DNA of 64,000 bases from positions 434,001 to 498,000 of the forward strand of contig NZ_RXFT01000001.1 in assembly GCF_003952165.1 (NCBI RefSeq), given 5' to 3'. The translations under genes and the position numbers were made by a program. Below, one piece after another: positions 7,916-15,788 of the stretch (position 1 is the stretch's first letter; every line of letters begins with the position of its first letter). The notes under the pieces were generated by a model. That model was not told the origin of the DNA. It was given only the letters and a program-made list of their open reading frames with translations, and did no database searches. The stretch is from Variovorax guangxiensis. Lineage in GTDB: Bacteria > Pseudomonadota > Gammaproteobacteria > Burkholderiales > Burkholderiaceae_C.

Positions 7916-9082
7916 CTATCGCCTGCCGCGCGCGTCCACCGGCCAGATCGCGACCAGCGTACCGCCCTCGACCACGTGATACGCATCGTGCAGGTTCACC
8001 GTCGGATCGCAGTGCGGGGTGACGAACTCCACACGCGAGCCCAATGCCGGTCTTTGCGCCTGCGAACCTTGCGAGCCCGCTGGCGGCATCAGCTTGCCGT
8101 GCTCGTCGCCGAAGAAGGCGTAGCGGCTCGCGGCGTCGGCGCCCTTGGCCACCAGCGGCACGCCGCTGTCGGTGGAGAAGCACTTGGTGCCGCCGTCCAC
8201 CGTCACCCAGTCGGCCGCATTGGTGCTTACCACCGCCGTCTGCACGAAGAGCGATGTCTCGAAGGGCGAGGGCTGGTCGCCGTCGGCCAGCACGCGGCTG
8301 TACTCGGCGTCCATGAACACGTACGAGCCGGCCTGCAGCTCGGTGAAGGCGTTTTCCTGCGAATCGAGGTCGTGCGTGCCGGTGCCCGCGCCGGTGACGA
8401 TGTCGAAGTTCAGGCCCTGGCGCCGCGCCGCCGCGACGATGCCCGCCACGGTCTCGCGCAGGCCGGCGGCCGCCGCGCTGCGCTCCTCGCGCGCCACGAT
8501 GTGCTGCAGGTTGCCCGCATAGGCCTGCAGCCCGCGCAGCCGCAGGCGCGGCTCGGCGGCGGCCAGTGCGGCCAGCTCGAGCACCTTGGCCTGCGTGGCG
8601 GCGCCGGTGCGGTTGTAGCCCGCGCCGTAGTCCACCAGCACGTCCAGCGGATGGGTGAGTTCGCTCGCGGCGCGCGCCAGCTCGGCGAGGTTCTGCGGGT
8701 TGTCGACCACCACCATCACGTCGCCCGGGCGCGCCTGCTGCGCCAGCCTGATGAGCCGCGCGATCTTGCTCGGCGTGACCGCCGGCGAGGTGATGAGCAC
8801 CCCCGGAATGCCGCCCTGGACCATCACTTCCGCCTCGCCCAGCGTGACGCAGCTCACGCCGATGGCGCCGGCCGCCACCTGGCGGCGCGCGATCTCGACC
8901 GACTTGTGCGTCTTCACGTGCGGGCGCAGGTTCACGCCGCGCGACCTGGCGAAGGAGGCCATGCGTTCGATGTTGCGCGTCATCGCGGGCAGGTCGATCA
9001 GCAGGGCGGGGGTGTCGAGGAGATGGCGGCCGCCGGGAACGCCGATCAGCGGCGTGTTGACTTGCTGCAGGGCTTGGGGCAT
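7916..9082 (-). CDS. DSD1-family PLP enzyme (D-threonine aldolase / D-serine dehydratase-like)
   Basis: 388 residues. The N-terminal alanine-racemase-like barrel carries RPHVKTHKS (near residue 51), where the Lys forms the PLP Schiff base. The C-terminal beta domain ends with the metal-ligand motif TPHCDPTVNLHDAYHV, where His and Cys bind the divalent metal in D-threonine aldolases and eukaryotic-type D-serine dehydratases. It is therefore a metal- and PLP-dependent enzyme acting on D-3-hydroxyamino acids. Start at 9082 (MPQALQQ) is preferred over a 26-residue extension without family similarity. Confidence 0.85.
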   Translation of the reverse strand: MPQALQQVNTPLIGVPGGRHLLDTPALLIDLPAMTRNIERMASFARSRGVNLRPHVKTHKSVEIARRQVAAGAIGVSCVTLGEAEVMVQGGIPGVLITSPAVTPSKIARLIRLAQQARPGDVMVVVDNPQNLAELARAASELTHPLDVLVDYGAGYNRTGAATQAKVLELAALAAAEPRLRLRGLQAYAGNLQHIVAREERSAAAAGLRETVAGIVAAARRQGLNFDIVTGAGTGTHDLDSQENAFTELQAGSYVFMDAEYSRVLADGDQPSPFETSLFVQTAVVSTNAADWVTVDGGTKCFSTDSGVPLVAKGADAASRYAFFGDEHGKLMPPAGSQGSQAQRPALGSRVEFVTPHCDPTVNLHDAYHVVEGGTLVAIWPVDARGRR

Positions 9083-9187
9083 CGGGGAAAAGCCTTTGTC
9101 TCGGTTCTTGTTGTGGGACAGGCACCGGGCGCCCGGTGTTCCGGGGCGAGATGATCGCACCGATTCGCCCGGACCGACCAGGCCGGG

Positions 9188-9493
9188 TCAGGCCGGATGC
9201 GAGGGCCCGTGCCGCCCGGGCCGCCGCAGCGCCAGCCACCACAGCAGCGCGGCGTTCACCGACCAGCTCGCGGCGAGCATCAGCAGCGCCGTGTCGGCCA
9301 CCCCGGGCGACAGGCCCAGCGTCAGCAGGCTCAGCGACCAAGGCAGCCCGCCCGCGATGGCGATCAAAAGGCTCACGTCGCTGTCGGGGGCGACGGCGCA
9401 GCCCAGAATGCAGACGACGCCGGCGACCGTGTAGATCAGCGCGGCGACGCGCCATCCGGAGCGCGCTGGTGAACGTGAATTTGCGATCGGCAT
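9188..9493 (-). CDS. Small integral membrane protein, unknown
   Basis: 101 residues with about three hydrophobic spans (ALIYTVAGVVCILGCAV; LLIAIAGGLPWSLSLLTLGL; LLMLAASWSVNAALLWWLAL) and a basic, likely cytoplasmic tail. No family recognised. Start at 9493 (MPIANS) is preferred to the longer frame because the upstream part lacks membrane-protein character. It lies upstream of the DSD1-type gene on the same strand. Confidence 0.6.
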   Translation of the reverse strand: MPIANSRSPARSGWRVAALIYTVAGVVCILGCAVAPDSDVSLLIAIAGGLPWSLSLLTLGLSPGVADTALLMLAASWSVNAALLWWLALRRPGRHGPSHPA

Positions 9494-9626
9494 GCCCTGA
9501 GCATCGCCGATCCCCCGCCGCCGCGTGAAGGCCTTCCGGACGAAAGGATGTAGTGTTTTCGAGCAGTCGAACACGAAGCCGAACGTTCATGTTTACTTCT
9601 TGGGCCTGTCATTCGAGCGCGCCACC

Positions 9627-9905
9627 ATGCGCGGCATGGCTGGCCAACTTATCTCCATCGCCCTGACCGTCGACCAACACGACGAGGGCCACTACTTCTG
9701 GGTGCTGCTGGAGTCCTTCGACAACTCCATGGAGTTCGAGCCGCTGATGGAGGCGGCCAAGGGTTTCCACACCTACGCCGAGGCGCTGCAGGCGGGCTAC
9801 GTCGTCCTGAAGGGGCTCTCGGAAGACCTGAATGTCGGACCTCGGGAGGAGGTCGACGACACCATCGCCGCGGAACAGGAAAACGCCTTCGGCGGCATCC
9901 GCTGA
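9627..9905 (+). CDS. Small hypothetical protein
   Basis: About 92 residues (MRGMAGQLISIALTVDQHDE start), acidic, soluble, no recognised domain. The pattern VDQHDEGHYFWVLLES with a long helical middle looks like a genuine folded protein. The frame is open upstream to 9525; 9627 or 9636 are the most plausible starts, though no clear ribosome site is visible. Confidence 0.55.
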   Translation: MRGMAGQLISIALTVDQHDEGHYFWVLLESFDNSMEFEPLMEAAKGFHTYAEALQAGYVVLKGLSEDLNVGPREEVDDTIAAEQENAFGGIR

Positions 9906-10089
9906 GCGGCGTCGGCACACCCGCCGAATGCCCGGCGGCTGTCAGCTGCGAGCGATTTCGACTGACACGCGACCGACACGCCTCCGACGAGATTGAGTCG
10001 AACGGTCAACGGCGTTGCGTCTTCCGCTCTTGTCGAGCGGGCTGCGGCGACCTTGATCGAACGATTACAAACAAAGTCAGGGATTTCGC

Positions 10090-10350
10090 ATGGTCGAGTA
10101 TTTCCGCGTGGGCCTCCCATACATCCGGATGCGCTTCAGGGTGCCCGCACGGCGTGGCGGCAGGGTCGAGCTTCGGGGACGGTTCGGAGCCATCACCGGT
10201 GCCAGCGGCGAATATCTGCTGGTGCGCTTCGACGGCGAGCCGGCGGCGTCAATCGTTCATCCGATCGAGCTCAACTATGTCGAGGCAGGGGAGGCGGCGG
10301 AGCCGCCCCGTGCATCGCGCAACGGGGCGAGACAGACTTCCGGCGAGTAG
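10090..10350 (+). CDS. Small hypothetical protein
   Basis: 86 residues, basic N-terminal half and a disordered acidic/Ala-rich tail. The segment VRFDGEPAASIVHPIELNYVEA suggests a small beta-barrel-like domain. No family recognised and no neighbours that suggest a role. Confidence 0.5.
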   Translation: MVEYFRVGLPYIRMRFRVPARRGGRVELRGRFGAITGASGEYLLVRFDGEPAASIVHPIELNYVEAGEAAEPPRASRNGARQTSGE

Positions 10351-10445
10351 GGTGCCGGGCGCCGGGTGCCGGCGAGGGTAAATCCCCGCGATTTTTGTCT
10401 TCGGCAGGTCTATCTTGAATTGGTGACCAACTGCTGGAGACGATC

Positions 10446-10643
10446 ATGTTGATGGTTACAAAAGTGGTGGCGGTCAGCGTGACTGCACTCGTCATCGGCG
10501 GCACTCCTACGCCGGGCAGCGATCCTGCCGATCTTTCCCTCCTCGCATCATCCGTCGTGGCCGCACAGGCGAACCCTGGCCCGGTGGCGCCCGCGTGTCC
10601 GAGCGGATGCAACATGTGGCGAATGATTCACGACCGCCGTTGA
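10446..10643 (+). CDS. Small possibly exported peptide
   Basis: 65 residues with a hydrophobic N-terminus (VTKVVAVSVTALVIGG) that could act as a signal or membrane anchor, and two Cys (ACPSGC) near the C-terminus. GGAG lies 7 nt before the ATG at 10446. No homologous family recognised; it could be a chance frame, but ribosome site and hydrophobic start favour a real gene. Confidence 0.4.
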   Translation: MLMVTKVVAVSVTALVIGGTPTPGSDPADLSLLASSVVAAQANPGPVAPACPSGCNMWRMIHDRR

Positions 10644-10689
10644 GTCGTCGGACGATCGGCAACGCCGAGCCTTCGCAGGCTGGTTAACA

Positions 10690-10727
10690 GTGGCCAAAGA
10701 CTGTATATTCATCCAGTCTTTGGCCAC
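10690..10727. promoter_or_regulatory. Perfect 14-bp inverted repeat, possible operator with a LexA-like core
   Basis: Arms GTGGCCAAAGACTG (10690-10703) and CAGTCTTTGGCCAC (10714-10727) are exact reverse complements around a 10-nt AT-rich centre. The inner part reads CTGT-8 nt-CCAG, close to the LexA box CTGT-8 nt-ACAG. No T-tract follows, so it is not a standard terminator. It lies 43 bp before the ATG of the gene at 10770. Confidence 0.7.
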
Positions 10728-10769
10728 GAGCCCGGATCGGCGCGTACCTGCGCGCCGGGGCGATGAACC

Positions 10770-11237
10770 ATGAACCAGTTCGAGCTTTTCTTTCCGCGGG
10801 GTGCTGCCGCAGCAGCGGCCTCAGCCTTTCCGGTTGCCTTGTCGCAGCCACAGCCACAGCCGCATGCGCCGGTGCTGTTGCCGGAGCCCTCGTTTTCGCG
10901 CGCGCAGCCCGAGGAGCCGTTCCGCTTCGAGGACGTCGAAGTCGAGGAGCGGGTCGCGTACACCGTGAGGCTTGCCGACTATTCGCACCCGGCGGCCGAT
11001 GCGGTGAAGGTGGCGCAGCAGCGCTTCAGGCGCGAGATCGACCGGCAGCTCGGCGGCGACGTGGTCGAGGCGCTGCGGGCGTTCCAGAACGCGAGCGAAT
11101 CGAGCGAGAGCGATCTTTCGAAGGCGGAGATCGCCCTGGCCAAGCGATGGGCCAAGGCCTACGACGCGGCGCGCACGGCGGGCTTTCGCGACCTGGGCGA
11201 CACGGACGAGGCGTTCTTCGACGTTCGGCCGGTCTGA
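10770..11237 (+). CDS. Hypothetical protein downstream of a large dyad
   Basis: 155 residues: a low-complexity Ala/Gln/Pro N-terminus (about 1-45) followed by a charged helical region (VKVAQQRFRREIDRQL; DLSKAEIALAKRWAKAYDAAR). No domain recognised. A perfect 14-bp inverted repeat lies just upstream and may control it. Coding bias supports the frame over an overlapping one starting at 10763. Confidence 0.6.
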   Translation: MNQFELFFPRGAAAAAASAFPVALSQPQPQPHAPVLLPEPSFSRAQPEEPFRFEDVEVEERVAYTVRLADYSHPAADAVKVAQQRFRREIDRQLGGDVVEALRAFQNASESSESDLSKAEIALAKRWAKAYDAARTAGFRDLGDTDEAFFDVRPV

Positions 11238-11339
11238 GCCGGCCGGGCCCTCCTTCGGGGCCGGCAGCAGGCGGCCGCACCGGGTTGCTGCATATCCGGC
11301 CGCAGATGTGTCAAAGTCGGCGAGGCGCTTCAGACATCG

Positions 11340-12893
11340 TTGCCTCGAAAGCAGATCTTGTTTCGTCGACCTTCCATCATCTTCCGGACCACGGCCTTCG
11401 TCGCCGTCGTCTGTCTCGCCCTTGTCGCGCTCGACTGCTGGAACAGCTGGCAGTCGCGCACGGTCCAGCTCAAGCAGATGAGCGTTGCCACGGCGAACCT
11501 GGCTCGTGCAATGGCGCAGCAGGCGGACGACACGATCAAGGAGACCGACACCGCCCTGATCGGCGTCGTCGAGCGCGTCGAGTACGACGGCACCGGGCCC
11601 GCGGCCCTCGAGAGGCTCCACAAGGTGCTCGCGATGCGGGTGGCCGAGCTCCCGCAGCTCGACGCGATCCACGTCTACGACAAGGAGGGCAACTGGGTCG
11701 TGAACTCGCGGAAGGTGCAGCCGCAGAACCTGAACAACGCCGAGCGCGAATACTTCATCTTCCATCGCGACCACGAGGACCGCGGACCGCACATCGGCAT
11801 ACCGGTGAAGAGCCGCACCAACGGCAAGCTGCTCGTGCCCGTCTCACGGCGCATCGACAACCCCGACGGCAGCTTCGGCGGCGTGGCGCTCGCGACCATC
11901 GACGTCGAGTTCTTCACCAGGTTCTATGACAGCCTGGACATCGGCCAGGCCGGCGCCGTCGCGCTCATCCTCGACACCGGCACCATGATGACCCGCCGCC
12001 CGTTCAGCCCCGAGATGGTCGGACGAAACATGCTGGACACCTCGCTCTACCGCGCCTACAGGACCCTGGGGCCGGTCGGAACGGCCGAGATCAAGTCGGC
12101 GCAGGACGGCGTCACGCGGCTGAACAGCTTCAGGCGCCTTTCCAACTATCCGCTCTTCGTCGGGGCGGCTCTCTCCAAGGACGAGATCCTGGCCGAATGG
12201 TGGAGCGAAACGCTCTGGCACACAGGCGGTGTCGTCCTGCTGGTCTTGATCGTGGGCTTCGTGGGCTGGCGGCTGGTCAGGCAGATGGAGCTGCAGAACA
12301 AGACCGAGGCCGAGCTGCGGGGCGCGCGCGACGCGCTGGAAAAGCTCAACAAGACGCTGAACACGCTCGCCATGGAAGACGGCCTCACCGGCCTGGCGAA
12401 CCGCCGGCAGTTCGACGTGACGCTCGACACCGAATTCAGCCGCGCCATGCGCGACGCGAGCACGCTGGCGCTGATCCTGCTCGATGTGGACTGCTTCAAG
12501 CAGTACAACGACATCTACGGCCACACGGCCGGAGACGAGTGCCTGCAGACGATCGGCCGCACCATCTCGAACCTCGCGGCCCGGCGCCCGGGTGACCTCG
12601 CCGCCCGCTACGGCGGGGAGGAACTCGCCGTGCTGCTGCCGAATACCGACGTGGCGGCCGCGGCGGTGCTCGCGGAAAAGATCCGCAGTGCGGTGCGCGA
12701 CCTGGAGATCGTGCACGCCGGTGCGCCGGACGGCTTCGTCACGTTGAGCGCCGGGGTGGATGCGTTGAGCCCTGCCGGCACCCGGCAGCCGCCGAAGGAA
12801 CTGATCCAGGCTGCGGACAGGGCGCTGTACGCGGCCAAGATGAATGGGCGCAACCGCGTCTGCACCGCCGCAGACCGGCCAACGACCGAATGA
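11340..12893 (+). CDS. Membrane-bound diguanylate cyclase with dCache-type sensor
   Basis: 517 residues. TM1 is about residues 17-35, followed by a periplasmic PDC/dCache-like sensor (about 40-280) and TM2 about 290-310 (GGVVLLVLIVGFVGWRLV). After a short coiled linker comes a C-terminal GGDEF domain (about 345-510). The active-site motif is GGEEL and the inhibitory I-site RPGD sits five residues upstream, so c-di-GMP synthesis with product feedback is expected. The start is TTG at 11340; no in-frame ATG precedes TM1, and GAGGCG lies upstream. The role is to turn an external signal into c-di-GMP; the ligand is unknown. Confidence 0.88.
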   Translation: MPRKQILFRRPSIIFRTTAFVAVVCLALVALDCWNSWQSRTVQLKQMSVATANLARAMAQQADDTIKETDTALIGVVERVEYDGTGPAALERLHKVLAMRVAELPQLDAIHVYDKEGNWVVNSRKVQPQNLNNAEREYFIFHRDHEDRGPHIGIPVKSRTNGKLLVPVSRRIDNPDGSFGGVALATIDVEFFTRFYDSLDIGQAGAVALILDTGTMMTRRPFSPEMVGRNMLDTSLYRAYRTLGPVGTAEIKSAQDGVTRLNSFRRLSNYPLFVGAALSKDEILAEWWSETLWHTGGVVLLVLIVGFVGWRLVRQMELQNKTEAELRGARDALEKLNKTLNTLAMEDGLTGLANRRQFDVTLDTEFSRAMRDASTLALILLDVDCFKQYNDIYGHTAGDECLQTIGRTISNLAARRPGDLAARYGGEELAVLLPNTDVAAAAVLAEKIRSAVRDLEIVHAGAPDGFVTLSAGVDALSPAGTRQPPKELIQAADRALYAAKMNGRNRVCTAADRPTTE

Positions 12894-13013
12894 ACGGCCG
12901 AATGAACGGGCGATACGCGCAAAGCGCATAAGCAAGCGCGATAACCGGATTTCCCTCGGGCGGCATCCCGCGCAAGACTCGAAGGCCAGTCACAACGCAG
13001 CCTTCTCTTCCGG

Positions 13014-14090
13014 ATGTCCGGCCTTCCCCACAAACCACCGCGCCCGCTTCGTCTCGGCTTCTTCAGCCGCCTGCTCGACGACGTGCCAGCCGCGGAACGC
13101 TACCGCTTCGTCGCGGCGCAGATCGCCCACGCCGAGGCCGCGGGCTTCGATTCGGCCTGGGTGGCGCAGCATCACTTCCACGAGCACGAGGGCGGCCTGC
13201 CGTCGCCATTCGTCTTCCTGGCCTACGTGGCGTCGCGCACGCGGCGCATCCGCCTGGGCACCGGCATCGTCACGCTGCCGCTGGAGAACGCCGTGCGCGT
13301 CGCCGAAGACGCGATCGTGCTCGACCTTCTCTCGGGCGGCCGGCTCGAGGTGGGTGTGGGAACCGGCGGCACGCCAGAGTCCTTCGCTGCCTTCGGGCTG
13401 GACGGCAACGACCGCTCGGCCATCTTCGCGAAGCAGCTGGCCGCGGTGCGCTCGGCCTGGGCTGGCCGGCCGCTGGCGGGCGGCGACGCGCTGTACCCCT
13501 CGGGCGAGCAGCTGCTCGGGCGCATCTGGCAGGCCACGTTCTCGGTGAGCGGCGGTACGCGGGCAGGGGAGGCCGGCGACGGATTGATGCTTTCGCGCAC
13601 GCAGCCTCGCCCGGAGCATGCGCCGCATGCATCGCTCGCCGAGATCCAGAACCCGATCGTCGATGCCTATCTGGCCGCATTGCCGGCGGGCCGCACGCCG
13701 CGCATCGTGGGTTCACGAAGCGTCTTCGTGGCGGATACGCGCAAGGAAGCGCTGCGCCTGGCCGACATCGGCCTGCGCCGCTCGGCCGCGCGCTTCGCCG
13801 CTTCAGGGCAGGCCGGCCTCGCCGGTCGGGCCGGGCCCGATGCGCCGCTCGAAGAGCTGATTGCCGCCTACGACGTGCACGTCGGCTCGCCCGACGACGT
13901 GATCGCCTCGCTGCGTGCCGACAGCACGCTCGCGCGCGTGACCGATCTCGTGTGCCAGGTGCACTCCGTCGATCCGCCGCACGAGGCGATCCTGCGCTCC
14001 ATCGAACTGACCGCCACCGCAGTCGCGCCTGCCCTTGGCTGGACGAGCGGAGCGAGCGCGTCCGACCTGCGATCGCTTGCGCTTCTCTAG
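13014..14090 (+). CDS. LLM-class flavin-dependent monooxygenase (luciferase-like)
   Basis: 358 residues, bacterial-luciferase TIM-barrel fold: LRLGFFSRL start, AWVAQHHFHEHEGGLPSP (typical flavin/substrate loop), IRLGTGIVTLPLENAVRVAEDA and GRLEVGVGTGG. It belongs with putative FMN-dependent luciferase-like monooxygenases that occur next to a CMD-domain protein and an alkylhydroperoxidase-domain protein, exactly as here (14118 and 14803). The enzyme presumably uses FMNH2 and O2; substrate unknown. Confidence 0.85.
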   Translation: MSGLPHKPPRPLRLGFFSRLLDDVPAAERYRFVAAQIAHAEAAGFDSAWVAQHHFHEHEGGLPSPFVFLAYVASRTRRIRLGTGIVTLPLENAVRVAEDAIVLDLLSGGRLEVGVGTGGTPESFAAFGLDGNDRSAIFAKQLAAVRSAWAGRPLAGGDALYPSGEQLLGRIWQATFSVSGGTRAGEAGDGLMLSRTQPRPEHAPHASLAEIQNPIVDAYLAALPAGRTPRIVGSRSVFVADTRKEALRLADIGLRRSAARFAASGQAGLAGRAGPDAPLEELIAAYDVHVGSPDDVIASLRADSTLARVTDLVCQVHSVDPPHEAILRSIELTATAVAPALGWTSGASASDLRSLALL

Positions 14091-14117
14091 GTGCGCTCTT
14101 TTTTCCCCTTTTTTGTC

Positions 14118-14774
14118 ATGAACGCCATCGTCGCTTCTCCCATCGCACCCGTGGTGCCCGATGTCATCGACCGACTCGTCGGCATCGAGCCCGGCAGCCA
14201 TCTCGATCGCATCCGTGCGCATCGTGAACAGTCACGCACCCATGCGCAGCAGAGCTATCTCGCGCTGTTTGCGCCGGCGTCGCCCGTGTTCGGGAATTTC
14301 GGGACCGCGGACAGGTTCGCCGTCGCGGCCTTCGTCACGGGGCTGCACGGGCAGGCCGACGTGGCGCGCTTCTATGCCGATGCGCTGGCGGGACAAGGCG
14401 CTCGCGCCGGCGTGGCGGATGCGATCGCCATCGAAACGCGGCGAGGCGCCGCGCAAGGCCCCGATGGACCCTATGGCCGCTATCCCCCGGGGCCGCTCAG
14501 CGCGGAGGATGCAAGCGGGCCTTCATACGAGGTGAGCGAAGCCGGGCGCGCAGTGCTGGGCGAGAAGCTCTCCGCCGCGCTGGCGCATGCGCACCTGCTC
14601 GTCTTCCATCCGCGCGACGCGAGCGCCGCGGCGCTGCAATCGCTGCTTGATGCGGGATGGACCGGCACCGAGGCCGTGACGCTGTCGCAGCTCGTGGCTT
14701 TCCTTGCTTTCCAGATCCGCGTCGTCGCCGGCCTGCGGGCACTGGCACAGCGGCCCGTCACCCTTGTCGATTGA
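14118..14774 (+). CDS. CMD domain protein (Avi_7170-like)
   Basis: 218 residues, carboxymuconolactone-decarboxylase-like helical protein without the CxxC redox pair. It follows the luciferase-like gene by 27 bp and precedes the AhpD-like gene by 28 bp, a conserved three-gene set. Start at 14118 (MNAIVASP) fits the family opening; the T-rich spacer before it has no good ribosome site, so a GTG at 14091 is an alternative. Likely a partner of the next gene in peroxide or reactive-intermediate handling. Confidence 0.75.
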   Translation: MNAIVASPIAPVVPDVIDRLVGIEPGSHLDRIRAHREQSRTHAQQSYLALFAPASPVFGNFGTADRFAVAAFVTGLHGQADVARFYADALAGQGARAGVADAIAIETRRGAAQGPDGPYGRYPPGPLSAEDASGPSYEVSEAGRAVLGEKLSAALAHAHLLVFHPRDASAAALQSLLDAGWTGTEAVTLSQLVAFLAFQIRVVAGLRALAQRPVTLVD

Positions 14775-14802
14775 GCAGAGAAAGACAGCGAGAAACACAG
14801 CC

Positions 14803-15414
14803 ATGAGCGCCGAATCCGTGCTGAGCCACCCCGAGAACCGCCATCCGAACGCCTTCACGCAGGCGCAGCTCGAGTGGCTGCCCTGGCTGGAGCCTTTGCC
14901 CGAGGCCGAACTGACAGCGCGGCATTTCGAAGGCCTGGTCGATGCAGCGCGCGCCAAGTCGCCGTACTTCCGCCTGCTGGCGCGCGACCCGGACATCCTC
15001 GGGGCGCGCACGCGCACCGACAAGGACATCTTCTACAACCCCGAAGCCGGCCTGCCGCGCGCCGAGCGCGAGCTCTCGGCCGCGGCGGCTTCGCGCTACA
15101 ACGGCTGCATCTACTGCGCGTCGGTGCACGCGCGCTTCGCCTCGCATTTCTCGCAGCGCACGCAGGACGTGCAGAGGCTGCTCGACGAAGGCGTGAAGGC
15201 CGACCTGGGCGAGCGCTGGAACGCGATCGTGGCGGCTTCGGTCGCGCTGTCGTCCACGCCCTCGGCGTTCGGGGCGGAGCATGTGGCACAGCTGCGGGCA
15301 CAGGGGCTGGACGACCTCGCGATTGCCGATGTCGTGCATGGCGCGGCGTTCTTCAACTGGGCGAATCGGCTGATGTTGTCGCTGGGGGAGCCGCAGCAGC
15401 CTTCGGGCGGCTGA
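14803..15414 (+). CDS. Alkylhydroperoxidase (AhpD/CMD) domain protein, Avi_7169-like
   Basis: 203 residues. The AhpD signature is intact: an acidic residue, then CIYCASVHARF near residue 104, giving the redox CxxC followed by His. Such proteins reduce peroxides or serve as thiol carriers. It closes the luciferase-like/CMD/AhpD operon. A plausible reading is that it detoxifies hydroperoxides released by uncoupled turnover of the flavin monooxygenase; that is inference from context. Confidence 0.82.
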   Translation: MSAESVLSHPENRHPNAFTQAQLEWLPWLEPLPEAELTARHFEGLVDAARAKSPYFRLLARDPDILGARTRTDKDIFYNPEAGLPRAERELSAAAASRYNGCIYCASVHARFASHFSQRTQDVQRLLDEGVKADLGERWNAIVAASVALSSTPSAFGAEHVAQLRAQGLDDLAIADVVHGAAFFNWANRLMLSLGEPQQPSGG

Positions 15415-15743
15415 GCCTCCACGCTCAGGACAGCAGCGTCAGCAGCCAGGCCAGCAAGTGGCCGATGGCAACCAGTGCGGCCCACAAGGCCCGTAGTGCG
15501 TCGAGCAAATTCGGTGTCCTGCCGGAAAGGCCGTTCGTTTTTTCGGGTCAGCGAAGGCCGAAGCCCGGCCCCGGCTCTCCATGGCCGCAGTGGCTGAAGA
15601 AGGCGCCGGGTACGCACGACAGGGCGACGAGGGTGGCAGTGGTGAGTTTCCGGGTGGGGTATCGCATTCGGGGCGGCTTCCCTCGACGTTGAAGAAGCCC
15701 AGCCTAAGGCGCGACCTGGGGAGAAATTGGGAGGGCGGGAAAG
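15415..15743. other. Convergent intergenic spacer
   Basis: No conventional gene. It separates the AhpD operon from the convergent metallophosphoesterase gene. Contents are a possible micro-ORF on the minus strand (15425-15508) and, at the right end, a strong palindromic hairpin. Confidence 0.5.
15425..15508 (-). CDS. Possible single-span membrane microprotein
   Basis: 27 codons from a TTG at 15508 with AGG 9-10 nt upstream. The peptide is almost wholly hydrophobic with a few polar residues (LDALRALWAALVAIGHLLAW), like bacterial small TM proteins. It could equally be a chance frame in GC-rich DNA. Confidence 0.22.
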   Translation of the reverse strand: MLDALRALWAALVAIGHLLAWLLTLLS

Positions 15744-15775
15744 GACCGGCGGCGACGGGCCCGTCGTCGCCGGTC
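15744..15775 (-). terminator. Long hairpin terminator after the metallophosphoesterase gene
   Basis: Two 16-bp arms (15744-15759 and 15760-15775) are reverse complements except for one position. They form a very stable GC hairpin 13 bp past the stop of the minus-strand gene. The run after it on that strand is CTTTCCC, so the U-tract is weak. It probably serves as a bidirectional stop between the convergent operons. Confidence 0.55.
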
Positions 15776-15788
15776 TCCTCGTTTCAGC

